The notes under the pieces were generated by a model that was not told where the DNA came from, searched no databases, and was given only the letters and a program-made list of their open reading frames with translations. Positions 1 to 10,335 of a stretch of DNA of 64,000 bases are shown one piece after another. Positions within the stretch are counted from its first letter, which is position 1. The number at the start of each line of letters is the position of its first letter. The translations under genes were made by a program, and so were the position numbers. Origin of the DNA: Alentia gelatinosa (lineage: Eukaryota; Annelida; Polychaeta; Phyllodocida; Polynoidae); contig OX465587.1 in NCBI GenBank assembly GCA_950022655.1, positions 26,229,716 through 26,293,715 on the forward strand, written 5' to 3'.

Positions 1-760
1 ACTTATACACTAATTATATATAGCATTCAACTTGTAAAAAGGTTTTCCCAGTCTGTTTCCGGCCGTGTCCCTTGCTGGGTGTTAGTTGGTTTTCAGAGTG
101 TGAAAAAAAGAGGAAAAGGGTTTACAAACTAATTCACATAATTTCCTCACTCCTCGAGCAGGAACAGAGGGGATCTAGTCACATACCAGCAGTCGCTACG
201 CAGAGCACACGTCAGCGAATAACACTCAACTTGGCCTTCATTTACAAAACAAGGCTTTGAAAAGGGGCATTCACACTCACACTCACATTATCTCTATTAG
301 CGATTATTTCAACAGCAACTGTCTAAACCCAACAGCGACCGTGTCTGTGGAACGCTTTGCTGTCATGATCGCTATATTGGTCGGGCAAACGGTCACTCTT
401 TTGCATTCACAACTAATAAAGACGTTACTGTTTGAAAAACATCTCCCTGAATTCTGAATAAGTTTACACAATACTTCGTGGAATATGGGGGCTCAGAAGG
501 AAAATCTTTAGCATTAACAATTCGACCTAAATCTTCGGAGCACTTTCGGTCCAATGTGAGGTTCCTTTGTGAGTCTTCCCATTTTGTTCTAGTTAGTCCA
601 TATCTATTGCACACTGGATTATCACAAAATTTCGTATAATTGCTTATATGTCACTCGTTTCCTGATATTATTGATAAAGGTGCAGGGCAGGATCCACTGC
701 TAAACTTATTTTTCACTTCAAAGCTATCTCCCTCTGCTGAAAAGGCAAAGGCATACTCAC
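1..760. other. Intronic or 3'-flanking DNA left of receptor exon 6
   Basis: Short open frames on both strands look like chance. No splice-bounded segment with receptor similarity was found, so the next receptor exon is presumably outside the window. Confidence 0.4.
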
Positions 761-868
761 ACTTATAAAGTTTTCGACATACTGACTCCAAGGTGGCAGT
801 TGCATGCGCCTTGCCACCTCCTTTCGGAAATCATTGACTCGTGTGTTTCCTAATTTTGCCAACACGAC
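761..868 (-). CDS. Receptor exon 6: FRKEVARRMQLPPWSQYVENFIS
   Basis: Acceptor TTATTTCAG precedes base 868 and donor GTGAGT follows base 761; the exon is exactly 36 codons, phase 0 on both sides. The helix FRKEVARRM corresponds to the family's 'F..EV..R' second-lobe helix. It is the last exon I can find before the left edge; nothing convincing lies in 1-760. Confidence 0.8.
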
Positions 869-3800
869 CTGAAATAACATGAGTACCAATATTTCAATGG
901 CAGTGCATACTAACTTATCAGGCGAGCATGAGTGAAATGAAGAAAACCTCTTCATCAGTCGGAATTTTGGGACATCAATCCGTACTCTTTTAAAGGGCTA
1001 TTGTCGTTAAAACTAAAAGAATTGTACTTTTTAGACGCACTGCAGTAAATTTGTAGAATAAATAGTCTAAATTATTATATACCTGTGGGTGTATGAACTA
1101 CGCATACTACCCGCTCCTACCCATGGCGTATTTATACCCGTACGTCACACTGTGGCGTACAGGGTATGTGACCACGTGACTAGATAAAATTTGTTAATTT
1201 TTAGGTATATAATAATACGAAAACGGGCTGACTGTCTTCATATGTCAAAATACTTGGTACAATTATTGATTCCATACATCCCTCTGCCTACGGCATCAGG
1301 ATGTATGTGATCAATAATTTCACCGCGTATTTTTGACGTACGAAGACAGTAAGCCAGTTTCCGTATATTGTTTCTCATCTCTACTTGAACACGCCAAAGG
1401 ATGCCACACAACACACCAGCTGTCGCCAATTCAGCTGGTAGGCGGGACATTTGATTAAATGATAGCAGGAAGTGTGCAATGAACAGACACGTTTAAAGAA
1501 TTCAAAATACATACTGTTATATATACCCTCGGCCGTATGTCCTACTTATACCGCCCGCTCCTACCCATGTCGTATTTATAGCCGTACAACACGTACGTGT
1601 AAGGGATATATGTATGTACGGCGGCGAAACCAAACAAATTGGCAGAAAAGCTAAGGCAAAACTGACTATCTTAAGCTATATAATAATACGAAAAGACGTA
1701 TACTGTGTCTGTACAATTGACGATTAGATGAACCTCTGCCTTCGGCAATTTTACCATGTTTTTATCACATACATCCATATAATCCCGTTATGTTTTGGTC
1801 GACGCGTATGGAACAAAGTCTCATATTTTGCAATACGGAATGGTGTTTCGTACGCTTTTTTTCTATCTTATATAGCGAAATGGTTCGTCTTTTTAGTACA
1901 TTGTACATGCGTCATGGATATAAATTAGTGGCACTTACATGGAAGACCGACTCGAAGGCCTGTTGGGCGGCCACGTCACGGCCGTCGTTGCTCATCCAAA
2001 TGGACTCAGAGCTGATTACGTCCTCCTGTGGCGTCATGTCCATCGTGATGAAGACAAAGTCACCTGAGGTCATGCCAAGGTCGTACGCCATGAGCATGAA
2101 ACGTCGCCGCTCATTCGTCGGGCAGATCAATACGACAACTGGCAAAATTAATGTATATTGAAGGACATCAATATTAAGCAAATTTCTTCTATCTCTATCT
2201 AGTTTCATATATGATTAGTATAGTTTTAGCGAAATACGAGGCGTCATTATCCATCTAATACAAAGTGTCGAAAGTAGACCTATAGGAACTCTGTATGGAC
2301 ATACCCGTTGCATACGGATATTATGCATGCTCCAGGCTGCAAAATGCGGCGCAAACAGAAAAATGGTGCGCAAGAAAGAATAGCGCATAACTAAAGTGAA
2401 GTAAAATCGCCACGCCACCAGTTAGATAAAAGTGCATGTGGTCGAATATCATTACGCATCAACTCCTCGAACCATACGGCCGATTGTATCTGAAACCAGT
2501 CAATATTGTGCATTTCTCCTACCTTCATATTTTTTTGGGTTTTTTTTCTGAACATTTCTTTGTTTCGTCATATACAGTTATTTTTCTCTGGTTCATTGTA
2601 TAGTTAGTAAAATAACTGTAAAGAGGGCAGTCCATTAGCTGGTATATTATCAGGGACCTGTTTCACTAGTTTCGTGACATGTCTAGATGGCGTCTGTGAC
2701 ACCATACGGACAGATTGGGGTTGACTAGTTTCCTGAAAACACAAGTAGCTGCATTTAGGACAAGGCAGACCCCAAGTTTACACGGTGTGTCTGGTTTCAT
2801 AGGAATTAGACATTAGACTTCCCTTTGTCCGTTCTTGCTTGCACTGTTGGTGCCGCTTTTCATGTCTGTCTAACACTTTCGTCACGAAACTAGTGAAACA
2901 GATCTCTGGTTTCAATTGGAAAGATATTCAAGGTTTATTGTATATGCAAACAGTTTCCAAGAGGTATTTTACAGCAACCCTTTCAATTTCAAATCATATG
3001 ATCTCATTTTACATAATACATTGAATACATCATTAGCATTTAATGAGTCAGATCTACAAAATCGGAGATACCATCTTGTTTCAATTTTAAATCTGGTAGT
3101 ATCGATTTCAGATTTCCCAAAACATATATATACATTACATCCATAGAAGGAAAGAAATCACAGGTACTGGTAACAATATATATATTTTGTATAGGTATTG
3201 GTAAAAACAGTATGCAGGCTGATGTCATGAAACACTTACATTGTATGCATCAACTCATATCTCTTCCTTGTCAGCCACTTTGAGCGATTCGTGACATTAC
3301 CCAAAGTTAGACAGAAATAATAGCAGCAAAAGTGGCAGCAACAGTGGAAAAAGTTATGTCTTGTTTCAAAAGCAATATCTAAGTTGCTCTCCTTGTTTGA
3401 GTTACCAAACTCACACCTTCTCTCATGATAAACAACATGAGTTTCGGTGCTCTTAGCAAACGTCTGCTCTGGTGGCCAGTGTACTTCTCAGCGTGCCCTG
3501 TGTTACTCAAGCGATGTTTCAAATTCCAAACGCAAATATCAGCTGATCAGAGCGGCTGATCTTCTTCATACTTGGAGTGATTATAGGTAATATCCTTGCC
3601 TTACTCATGTTAAAGTTTTGTAGCTTAATTCTTATTGTTACCCAAACTAGTGCGGTAGAACCTCTCGCGAACAGTGGCAGTAACAAGGCAATGTCTAATA
3701 CTCGTGAAACTGGACACACCATGTGTGGGGTATGTCTGGTCCTAAGTACCACTACTTGTGTTGTCACGAAACTAGATCTGTCCGTATGGTGTTACAGACG

Positions 3801-6800
3801 CCATCCAGACATGTCATGAAACTACTGAAACAGGCCCCAGGTTTGGTGTGGGGGAAACAAGCCACCCTCTGAGTCATTAAACTATTGGCGCCAGATGATG
3901 CCTTAAGAGCATGGTCGAGTGATGCCTTAACCCTTTCCCTGCAGCACCAAGTTCCCTTGCTCACCAATACACGGCAGGCATTGCCTCCCCAAATGACCCT
4001 GCTATGGCAGGCACCCTTTTTGGGAAATAGCAATGTCATGTGATGTGTCATGTAATTTAAGTAATTTACCATGGTGACTAATCATATTTTATTATACCAA
4101 ATCAAAGGTCAATATGGCTCTTATAAATTGTCAAAATTTCTTTTAAATCAAACAAAAGTATACCAGCCAGCAATCCTCTACCCGCTCTCCTCACTGCACC
4201 AGGGTTTTACCAGGTCCGGTGGAGGGTAGGCACTGCTCTGGCTCTCTCCTATTGGGCTGGTCAAATACTCTGACCAGTGAACCCAACTGGATCTCTTAAA
4301 AATGCAACAAACCAGACCTCCTAAAGGTGTCTCATACCAGATCTGTTAAAGGTTTATCATACTTAAAACGTTTAACAAGATTATATTGATAAAATACAGT
4401 AGGGCTTGGTACATAATATTACACCTTTCATTTTGAGCAGTTTATGTCAGTTGAACTTACGCTCAATCAAATATTGATACACACCTCTTGCCTCGTCTCT
4501 CACTTTTAGCAGACTCCGACGCATAAAGCCAGCTGTTGGTGTCCTACTGTACTCAACCATGTAAGCGATGGTGATGTTAGCCTCCACGAATGTTTTCTTG
4601 ATGGCTACAGCTGCATCCATCCAAAGATTAAACGTGGAAGATATGACCGCCACGCGTGACCATTTATACTCTTCTAAAATCTACAAAACAATATAATAGT
4701 GGGATATCTTAGACTTTGACAGAATAATTAGGTACACAAAAGGCATATCGGACAATTTGGCTTGAACATTATTTTAAAACCCATGTCATTTTCCTGAAAT
4801 TTGAGTTTGATAATCTCCAAGTGTTGTAGTACACATATCTAACTTAAAGATCGGTGGTCACCATGCTAGTTTTTTTTATTTAAAGAACAATATAGTTAGC
4901 TTTACTCATGTTACTCATTTTGACTGATAATTGCAAATATTTAGAAATCACCAGTCGGCGCCAGCGTGAATTGTCTGATATATCTTTTAAAAAGAAATCT
5001 GTTTGATACTATTAACCTCTAAACATTCTAAAATGAAACATATACAATGATTGAAATGAGTTAATTTAAGGTCGGGGGGAATAGATATGTGATCATGGTG
5101 AATTGAACCCTGGATGACTGTTTCGAGACAAAACATTCTTGCATGTGAGAAAAAAGCAAATAAGTTAGTCATTAATTGATAATTCATTAAAAAGGATGAC
5201 ACAAATTGAATAATTGTAATATTTTTCACACTTACAAACTTGTATACATCTTAAAAATTCTAGAAAAGTAGAACTAATATAACTATACTTGCCTCGACCA
5301 GAAAGACCCCCATTTTATTCAAAGGCCCAAGTGTTCGGGCTAGCGTAGTATACACATTTTTATCAACAAGATCAGGGTCCGTCGCCACCCAGGATATAAT
5401 GGGTATGTTCCAGAAAGATGCGAGCTGTGATACAGGTCGACAAGCTGAGGGGTGGAGAAGAACACACGTATTAGACAAGTGAATGAATATGAATTATTTA
5501 GGAAAGCATTTTTTTTTCCGGTTAATGGTTAGCTGTATTATCCTACCCCTAATATAAAATCCCATAGGCTTAACATTGAGTTTCCGTATGCCACGCTGAC
5601 TGGCATACAGAGTTTTATATTAATTCTTGATTCATTTTATTTTTTTTTTTTCATTAGCAAAAGAATCATCTCAAATGAATGAGTTTTTCAGATACAGCCA
5701 TGGTTGGTAATCGACGGAAGACTACATGGGCGTTAAGTTTACATCGAGATAAAAAAAATAATCTAAGTGCCTCAAAGGGCCAATAGTTAAGGATGAAAAG
5801 GATGAAGGATGTGAGTAGGTATGCTACACATATGCTGTGTAACAGTTGGGACTTCTGACCAGGAACGTACACCACGGTAGTAAGGGTAGTTCAGGGTCAC
5901 CTGGCTTTTGGCTAAGTAGTAGTCAATAGTAGTGCCTCCGTTCATGTTTGGCCTAGTGAGGGGGGGGGGGGGGGGGGGTCCCAGTATTTTTATGGAAAAT
6001 TGTCTCTAGGGAGGGAAAATATGTCAAGACACACTCGAATTTCATGTAACTATGAATATATGTGTATTGATCTCCTTTACAGATTGAGTACCGTAAGACA
6101 TGTGTAGTTATATGAGGTATATATGATGTAGAAAGAAACACATTTGGAAAAGTAAAAAAAAAAATCCAACGCAAACCCATCAAGGTTATACGAACGGAGA
6201 AATTTGTACACATTTGGATAAGTAACACTGGGATCGAGGTCAAACTTTAGACCAGGTTGTTGAGACACTTATGCTCTATAGTTCTACATTTAAGAACAGA
6301 ATTCATAGGACACATGTTATGGTGAAACTAGCAAGTACACCACATCATTCTCCTTTACAGAAATGCCCCATGAATCAATACAACTTGTTCACCGTCGTCA
6401 TCTATGCAAATCTACTTTACAAAACATGGCACAGAGCAACAATAGGTACAAATTTAGTTCTAGTGTATCAAATTCTGCTGTCGGATAGGTTTCCGAGCCT
6501 CAGCTGAGTGTTAGCGTGTTGGATCGGCGTCATTCTGTCGGAAAAAAGTTCTTCTTTACAAAAAAAACAACGCTAGCAACGCCAGTAGGGTATGATAAGT
6601 GTAGGAATGTCACATGATTCTACTCCTGGAGTTTTGACTCCAGACTTCACTCGGCTTCGCCTCATGAAATCACTACGCCAAACTCCAGTCGTGGCATACG
6701 GTGGCCAAAATTAAAACTCATCCAGTTTTACGATAGTATGTGCTGGTTATGGACAGTTCTAATGCGAACAGTCGACAACTTTCAAAATACGGCTCACTTG

Positions 6801-9800
6801 TCCAGCCTATGCTTTGGTTCGTTCCCTACTTAAAACAACGTGACTGGAGATTGATTCAGCCTTGCTTTCATTTCAAAACAAGTGTTGGACAGTAACCCAG
6901 CATTCGAGTACACGATGATTTGCCGGGAGAAGTTGACAATGGCGTTCGGTAAAGATTTAACGATGTCAAACATACAGACTATGCTTTGAGGAAAGTGGAA
7001 TGGTACTTTGTTCTTGTCCTGCTCGTACGCCCCTCACTCTACGAGCTCAAATGTCCGAGCAGGACAAGAACCACATACCATTCCACTTTCACAAAGCCTA
7101 AGACAGTTTTCTCTTAATACATTAGTTTTGTGAAAAGAAAAAAATTAGAATGCTTTCAAATATGTCTTTGTATATATCTTTGATAAGTACTCATGATATT
7201 ATTTGAAAATTTTCGAGGTCTTTATCATTTATCTCACCCCTGGTATTTTGTCCCATATGTTTAACATTGGAAACTCGTTCTCCATGCCCCTACGAATATT
7301 GCAGTCCGTTCCCCATGGTCTATATCCTGTGCAACATCCATTCTTTTAGTGTGTACAGGACTGACATAAATACAGAAATCAACCCATTTTGGTCAAAGAA
7401 GTTATTCTCCATCTCGTTTGAATACGACATTATATTCACTCGGCTGTCGCCTCGTTCATATCACTTTGCATCAAACTTCTTGAGAACGACGACATTGACC
7501 AAAACTTGTTGGTTTCTTCTTTAGCCTTTATGAGATGTCAGCACTACTATGTCACAACTAAATCAGTCATTTCTTTTAACCAATCAGAATGTGTATTCAA
7601 AAGATGCTGGTATGTTTCCATACCAGTGCAGTATGCTGGGATAGATAGAATACCAGCAGAGGAAAGTTTCTGTAAATTTTCCGGCAGAGGTATATTATGA
7701 TACTTCATATTTTCATATACCTGTGCATGAACGTCTCACACTTACTGGCCACCAGTACGGATTCCGTTCTGCACACTGTGTGTGAACTAATGGTGTTTTG
7801 AATATTTTTCAGGTAGATAATACTAAGGAAACATATAGAGTGTGTCTGAATTACTTCTGTTCCTTGTTGTTTTGGTCGGAAATATTCACCTCGTAATTTG
7901 AACTCAGTCAATATATCCGACATAAAACAACACAGAACAGATTCCCTTCAGCCTTCATCTTTTTTGTGTTCATAGATGCAGAATTATCAATGCGATTTAC
8001 TCAACATGAAGATATTGTAGGCAGATTTGAGACCTCAGAGTGGTCTGTTGTATAAATTGTGTCTTTCTTGAGTAGAAACATGATTCAGGCATTTGCTAAA
8101 GGCACTACCTCACTCGGGAATTTCTACCTAAGCACCTAAAATATAAGCTGCTTTACGCCTTGGTGAACAGTGCTGAGCAGTTATGAGCAGTTCACTAAGC
8201 AGGGACTACTCACCTTGAGAACATGGAGGACCGATGAAGACGTCCACCTTATCGTTAATATACATATTCACGGCGTTGCCGAGTGCCAACTTACTGCTAC
8301 ACGAAGTATCAGCGGTCATAAACCTGCCAACAGAACAGAAGGGTACAATGACTGCAATCTTTAAGCTAACACACATATGACAATCAGGACTCGTCACAAA
8401 TTACTGCTTGTTATTTTTTCGATGCGCGTAAGGCATCTCATTGCCTCCCTAGGAAAAAACTATCAAGAGCCGTCGCGAGACGAGGCTCCGTAATATCACG
8501 TGTCAAAGACTAGTGAGATTACGGAGCCAACACAATGAGTCACATAAATTAACTCAATCTCAAACGAGTGACGTCTAGATTTTATCCTACCCTGTTTCCA
8601 CGATTTTTGAATATTAGAAAATAGTGACATAAACAGCGCCTTATGTCACACCCGTGTTAAGCCTAAGCAAATTTTATCCATACTGGGCGACTGACTTATG
8701 ATTTTCTCGGAGACTAGAGGCTTCCGATACAGGAACAAGTCTCCGGGGGCTACTGAGTCTGTGTGTAACATAGTTGAGTGGACCTTACTCAGCAACTACA
8801 GAGGGGCCGAAATCGCTAAGTGTGGGTTGTGATGTATTAAGAATATCACAGGGAGGTAAAGGCTCAACTCTTTGCACTGCCACCCCCAGTGTTTGAAACC
8901 TCTCTGTCCCCTATCTTCGTTTGGACTGACCCCCCTATAGGGTTATAAGGAAGCAGATTTCTACCCAGAGCTGACCTGGAACTCAGACACCATGGTATCA
9001 ACATCTCCTGGCTGCTTAGCATTACCATCACTACAGGGAGGATGCTTGGAGACCTTAGGATACTAGGCTACAGAGGCCTTTACTGAGGATTGGGCTTCTC
9101 CATAAGCTGTTATCACCCCAGCACTGGAGGAACAGAGACTGATGACTACTACCAACATATGCCACTGCTTTTGGATCATCTATATCCACAAGTTAAAAAG
9201 ATATTTGACAATAATAACTGTTATGTAACTGTATAATCTGTTGTAATATATGTTATGAATACATATCTGTGAATGGTTATCTGTCTTCTTCATTAAGTAT
9301 AGAAGATATTCCAAATTTTCTTTTCTTTTCACTGTGTTAGCTAGTCTATAAGATTAGGCCTTAGCTACTGTACGTGACAGGGTGTATTTCTTAAACTCTG
9401 TTGTCACTGACAACAGGAAGGAGCAGGTTCCTTAATCAATCAGTCCCAATTTCGAAACATGGGTCTGCAATTCATCGGCGACAAAGGTACATATCCAGGT
9501 GGGGTATTTTCCAATCTTGTGCAAATTTCTAGAGGGGGTGCCACATTGACCAATTCCGTTGTGAAGCTTTGCCTGAGCTTACAATTGTTCTTTTGTGGCC
9601 GAGAACGGAACATTCATGTTACGAAATCGCCCAGTGTGTTATTGCCTTTACCGTGGCGCCATAGAATCCCAGTGGGGATTTGCTAACAGATGGATAACAA
9701 ATGTCAGTTTAGAACCTTATCCTTGTCGCGTATCTAGTAATGGCTGATGAACCCACAAGCAAGCCACCAACGGTAAACAGGCACCCCTCTCATAAGATCT

Positions 9801-10335
9801 CACACTCTCTAAGTGGTATTCTGTACTCTCACTACGCTCTATGGGAAAAGAATTCTTAACGAACTAGGCTTAGAGCCTCCCATGCTAAAGACGTGCATCA
9901 ATGCAACCCAAAGATTCCTATAATCTCAATGATGCCACCTAGCGGGAATACTGTGTGCCAGTGGATTCTCAATGCTCTAAGAATTATTCTCCCATAGAGC
10001 GTAGTGAGAACATTGTACAGAACTCCACTTAGAGAGTGTGAGATCTTATGAGAGGGGTGGACCTGGGGTACTTACTGGAGGTTAATGTCGCTGTTCATGG
10101 TCGGGTCCGCCTTGACCGCCTCGATGGCGATGCTGACTGCGCTTGCGCTGGTCAGTCCACTGAAGCCTTCAAAGGAGGCGTTCCACGGAGTGAGCAGACC
10201 CATCAGATAGTCCTCGCCTCTCACTGAGCAGCTCAGGGAGAGGACCAGCAGGAGCAGGGGGAGGCAGTGCGGGCCGCCCGCCGTCACCACCCGGCCAGGG
10301 GCCAACAAGCCCCCGGACCACAGGAGGCGGCCCAT
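761..10335 (-). CDS. Receptor guanylyl cyclase / natriuretic-peptide-type receptor, extracellular part (partial, six exons)
   Basis: The spliced exons 10076-10335, 8214-8323, 5293-5444, 4485-4680 (or 4461-4680), 1939-2138 and 761-868 join in frame to about 342 residues. The product starts with a signal peptide (Met at 10335, leucine-rich core LPLLLLVLSLS, mature start near EDYLMG) and continues as an ANF-receptor (periplasmic-binding-like) ligand domain. Recognisable family segments are DTSC, DVFIGPPCS, WNIPIISW, RTLGPLNKMGVF, EEYKWSRVAVISS, VVLICPTNERRRFMLMAYDL and DFVFITMD. In this family the domain binds a peptide or other ligand outside the cell and controls an intracellular kinase-like domain plus cyclase, or, in NPR-C types, a short tail. 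The transmembrane and catalytic exons would lie left of base 761 and outside the window, so cyclase versus clearance receptor cannot be decided. Introns hold several mobile elements. Confidence 0.88.
1083..1870. repeat. Duplicated hairpin repeat inside receptor intron 5
   Basis: The segment near 1108-1145 (CCCGCTCCTACCCATGGCG, then TATTTATACCCGTAC) recurs at 1554-1590 with one or two changes. The following blocks also correspond (TATATAATAATACGAAAA at about 1206 and 1678; CTCTGCCTACGGCA at about 1281 and CTCTGCCTTCGGCA at about 1734), so roughly 230 bp are duplicated about 450 bp apart. The first copy folds into a long imperfect hairpin from 1205 to 1375, with arms such as CTGTCTTCATATGTCAAAATA and its complement. 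This looks like a MITE-type element duplicated in tandem. Confidence 0.6.
1939..2138 (-). CDS. Receptor exon 5: VVLICP to QAFESVFH, second lobe
   Basis: Acceptor TTTTGCCAG precedes base 2138 (entering in phase 1) and donor GTAAGT follows base 1939 (phase 0). It encodes VVLICPTNERRRFMLMAYDL, GMTSGDFVFITMDMTPQE and ends AAQQAFESVFH. Both the 'LMLxAYDLGM' helix and the 'DFVFITMD' strand are family hallmarks. Confidence 0.87.
2649..3836. mobile_element. Non-autonomous DNA transposon, about 1.19 kb, with long terminal inverted repeats
   Basis: The left end (CAGGGACCTGTTTCACTAG...) and the complement of the right end (GGGGCCTGTTTCAGTAG...) match over about 70 bp, including the block ATGGCGTCTGT.ACACCATACGGACAGAT. 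Weaker inverted matching continues to about 200 bp (GGTGTGTC.GGTTTCA and TTAGACATT on both sides). The interior contains further inverted copies of TTTCGTGACGAAACTAGTG-like blocks. There is no transposase frame. It lies in receptor intron 4. The superfamily is not assigned. Confidence 0.75.
3929..4071. repeat. Dispersed repeat copy 1
   Basis: About 143 bp beginning AACCCTTTCCCTGCAGCAC and ending in AATTTACCA. The same blocks in the same order (CCTTTCCCTGCAGCACC, TGCAGGCA-like, CAGCAGGCACC, AACAATGTCACGTG) are found at 49928-50070. Unknown class; no inverted ends seen. Confidence 0.6.
4485..4680 (-). CDS. Receptor exon 4: EEYKWSRVAV to VRDEAR, with two in-frame donors
   Basis: Acceptor TTTTGTAG precedes base 4680 (phase 0) and the exon starts ILEEYKWSRVAVISS. 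Two possible donors exist 24 bases apart, both in phase 1: GTGTGT after base 4485 gives VRDEARVVVLICP, which fits the family best; GTAAGT after base 4461 is the better consensus donor but inserts eight extra residues (GVYQYLIE region) into a conserved strand. Alternative splicing is possible. Confidence 0.85.
5293..5444 (-). CDS. Receptor exon 3: WNIPIISW segment, followed by a GC donor
   Basis: Acceptor CCCCTCAG precedes base 5444. The exon reads ACRPVSQLASFWNIPIISW and then RTLGPLNKMGVFLVE, the family's 'cytoplasm-distal' first-lobe core. It ends in phase 0 at GTCGAG followed by GCAAGT, a GC-AG intron. Using the nearby GT (4 bases on) would break the frame into exon 4, whereas the GC donor gives the continuous VFLVE-ILEEYKWSRVAV expected for the family. 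Confidence 0.87.
5536..5620. repeat. Truncated MITE of the TATCCTACCCC family
   Basis: TATCCTACCCCTAATAT is followed by the core CCATAGGCTTAACAT at 5562-5576. The usual right terminus (GGGGTAGGATA) is absent and the copy runs into a different short inverted pair (TATGCCA...TGGCATA). Confidence 0.5.
6166..6213 (-). pseudogene. GH18-like exon fragment, copy 1
   Basis: Read on the minus strand this encodes MYKFLRSxNLDGFALD-like sequence (here VYKFLRSYNLDGFALD), resembling the FLRxYxFDGxDLDWE strand of glycosyl hydrolase 18 chitinases, although the catalytic DxDxE is not completed. A second copy with 45 of 48 identical bases lies at 16979-17026. No acceptor, donor or neighbouring exon supports an active gene. 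The chitinase resemblance is inference from one motif. Confidence 0.35.
6982..7098. repeat. Imperfect palindrome (hairpin element)
   Basis: Left arm GAAAGTGGAATGGTACTTTG then TTCTTGTCCTGCTCG is mirrored by CGAGCAGGACAAGAA then CCACATACCATTCCACTTTC, about 43 bp per arm with a loop of about 30 bp. No coding content. Confidence 0.65.
7229..7290. repeat. Partial MITE of the TATCTCACCCC family
   Basis: TTATCTCACCCCTGGTATTT is followed by a diverged core (CCATATGTTTAACAT, 7252-7266) and ACTCGT.CTCCATGCCC. Compare the complete copy at 42197-42512. The right terminus could not be placed. Confidence 0.4.
8214..8323 (-). CDS. Receptor exon 2: ligand domain, DTSC / DVFIGPPCS segment
   Basis: Acceptor TTGGCAG precedes base 8323 and donor GTGAGT follows base 8214. 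The phase-2 join gives LQFMTADTSCSSKLALG, and the exon continues to YINDKVDVFIGPPCSQ. The motif VDVFIGPxCS is the classic first-lobe loop of ANF-type receptors. The exon ends in phase 1. Confidence 0.87.
8466..8694 (-). mobile_element. Composite hairpin MITE, inverted copy of the 47970-48245 element
   Basis: CGTCTAGATTTTATCCTAC (8571-8589) is the exact complement of the junction in the 48.1 kb copy, and the flanking hairpin (GGCTCCGTAAT ... ATTACGGAGCC) and the GACATAA...TTATGTCAC arms are also shared. It lies in receptor intron 1. Confidence 0.6.
9782..10059. mobile_element. MITE A, copy 1, beside receptor exon 1
   Basis: Terminal inverted repeats of about 45 bp (CACCCCTCTCATAAGATCTC ... 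AGATCTTATGAGAGGGGTG) continue inward with TCTAAGTGG, TACGCTCTATGGGA and AAGAATTCTTAA-like blocks. The central segment GATGCCACCTAGCGGGAATA is shared, in the opposite orientation, with the copy at 39828-40141. No reading frame; typical of a non-autonomous DNA transposon. A clear target duplication could not be fixed. Confidence 0.75.
10076..10335 (-). CDS. Receptor exon 1: signal peptide and start of ligand domain
   Basis: Start chosen at the Met of MGRLLWSGGLLAPG because it opens a long signal peptide; the frame is open further upstream to 10461 but that part reads like UTR. The exon ends at a GTAAGT donor (10070-10075 on the plus strand) in phase 2. It encodes residues 1-86 and ends VKADPTMNSDINL plus two bases of Gln. 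An NAS glycosylation sequon is present (WNASF). A MITE (9782-10059) ends only 16 bp from this exon, inside the intron. Confidence 0.85.
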
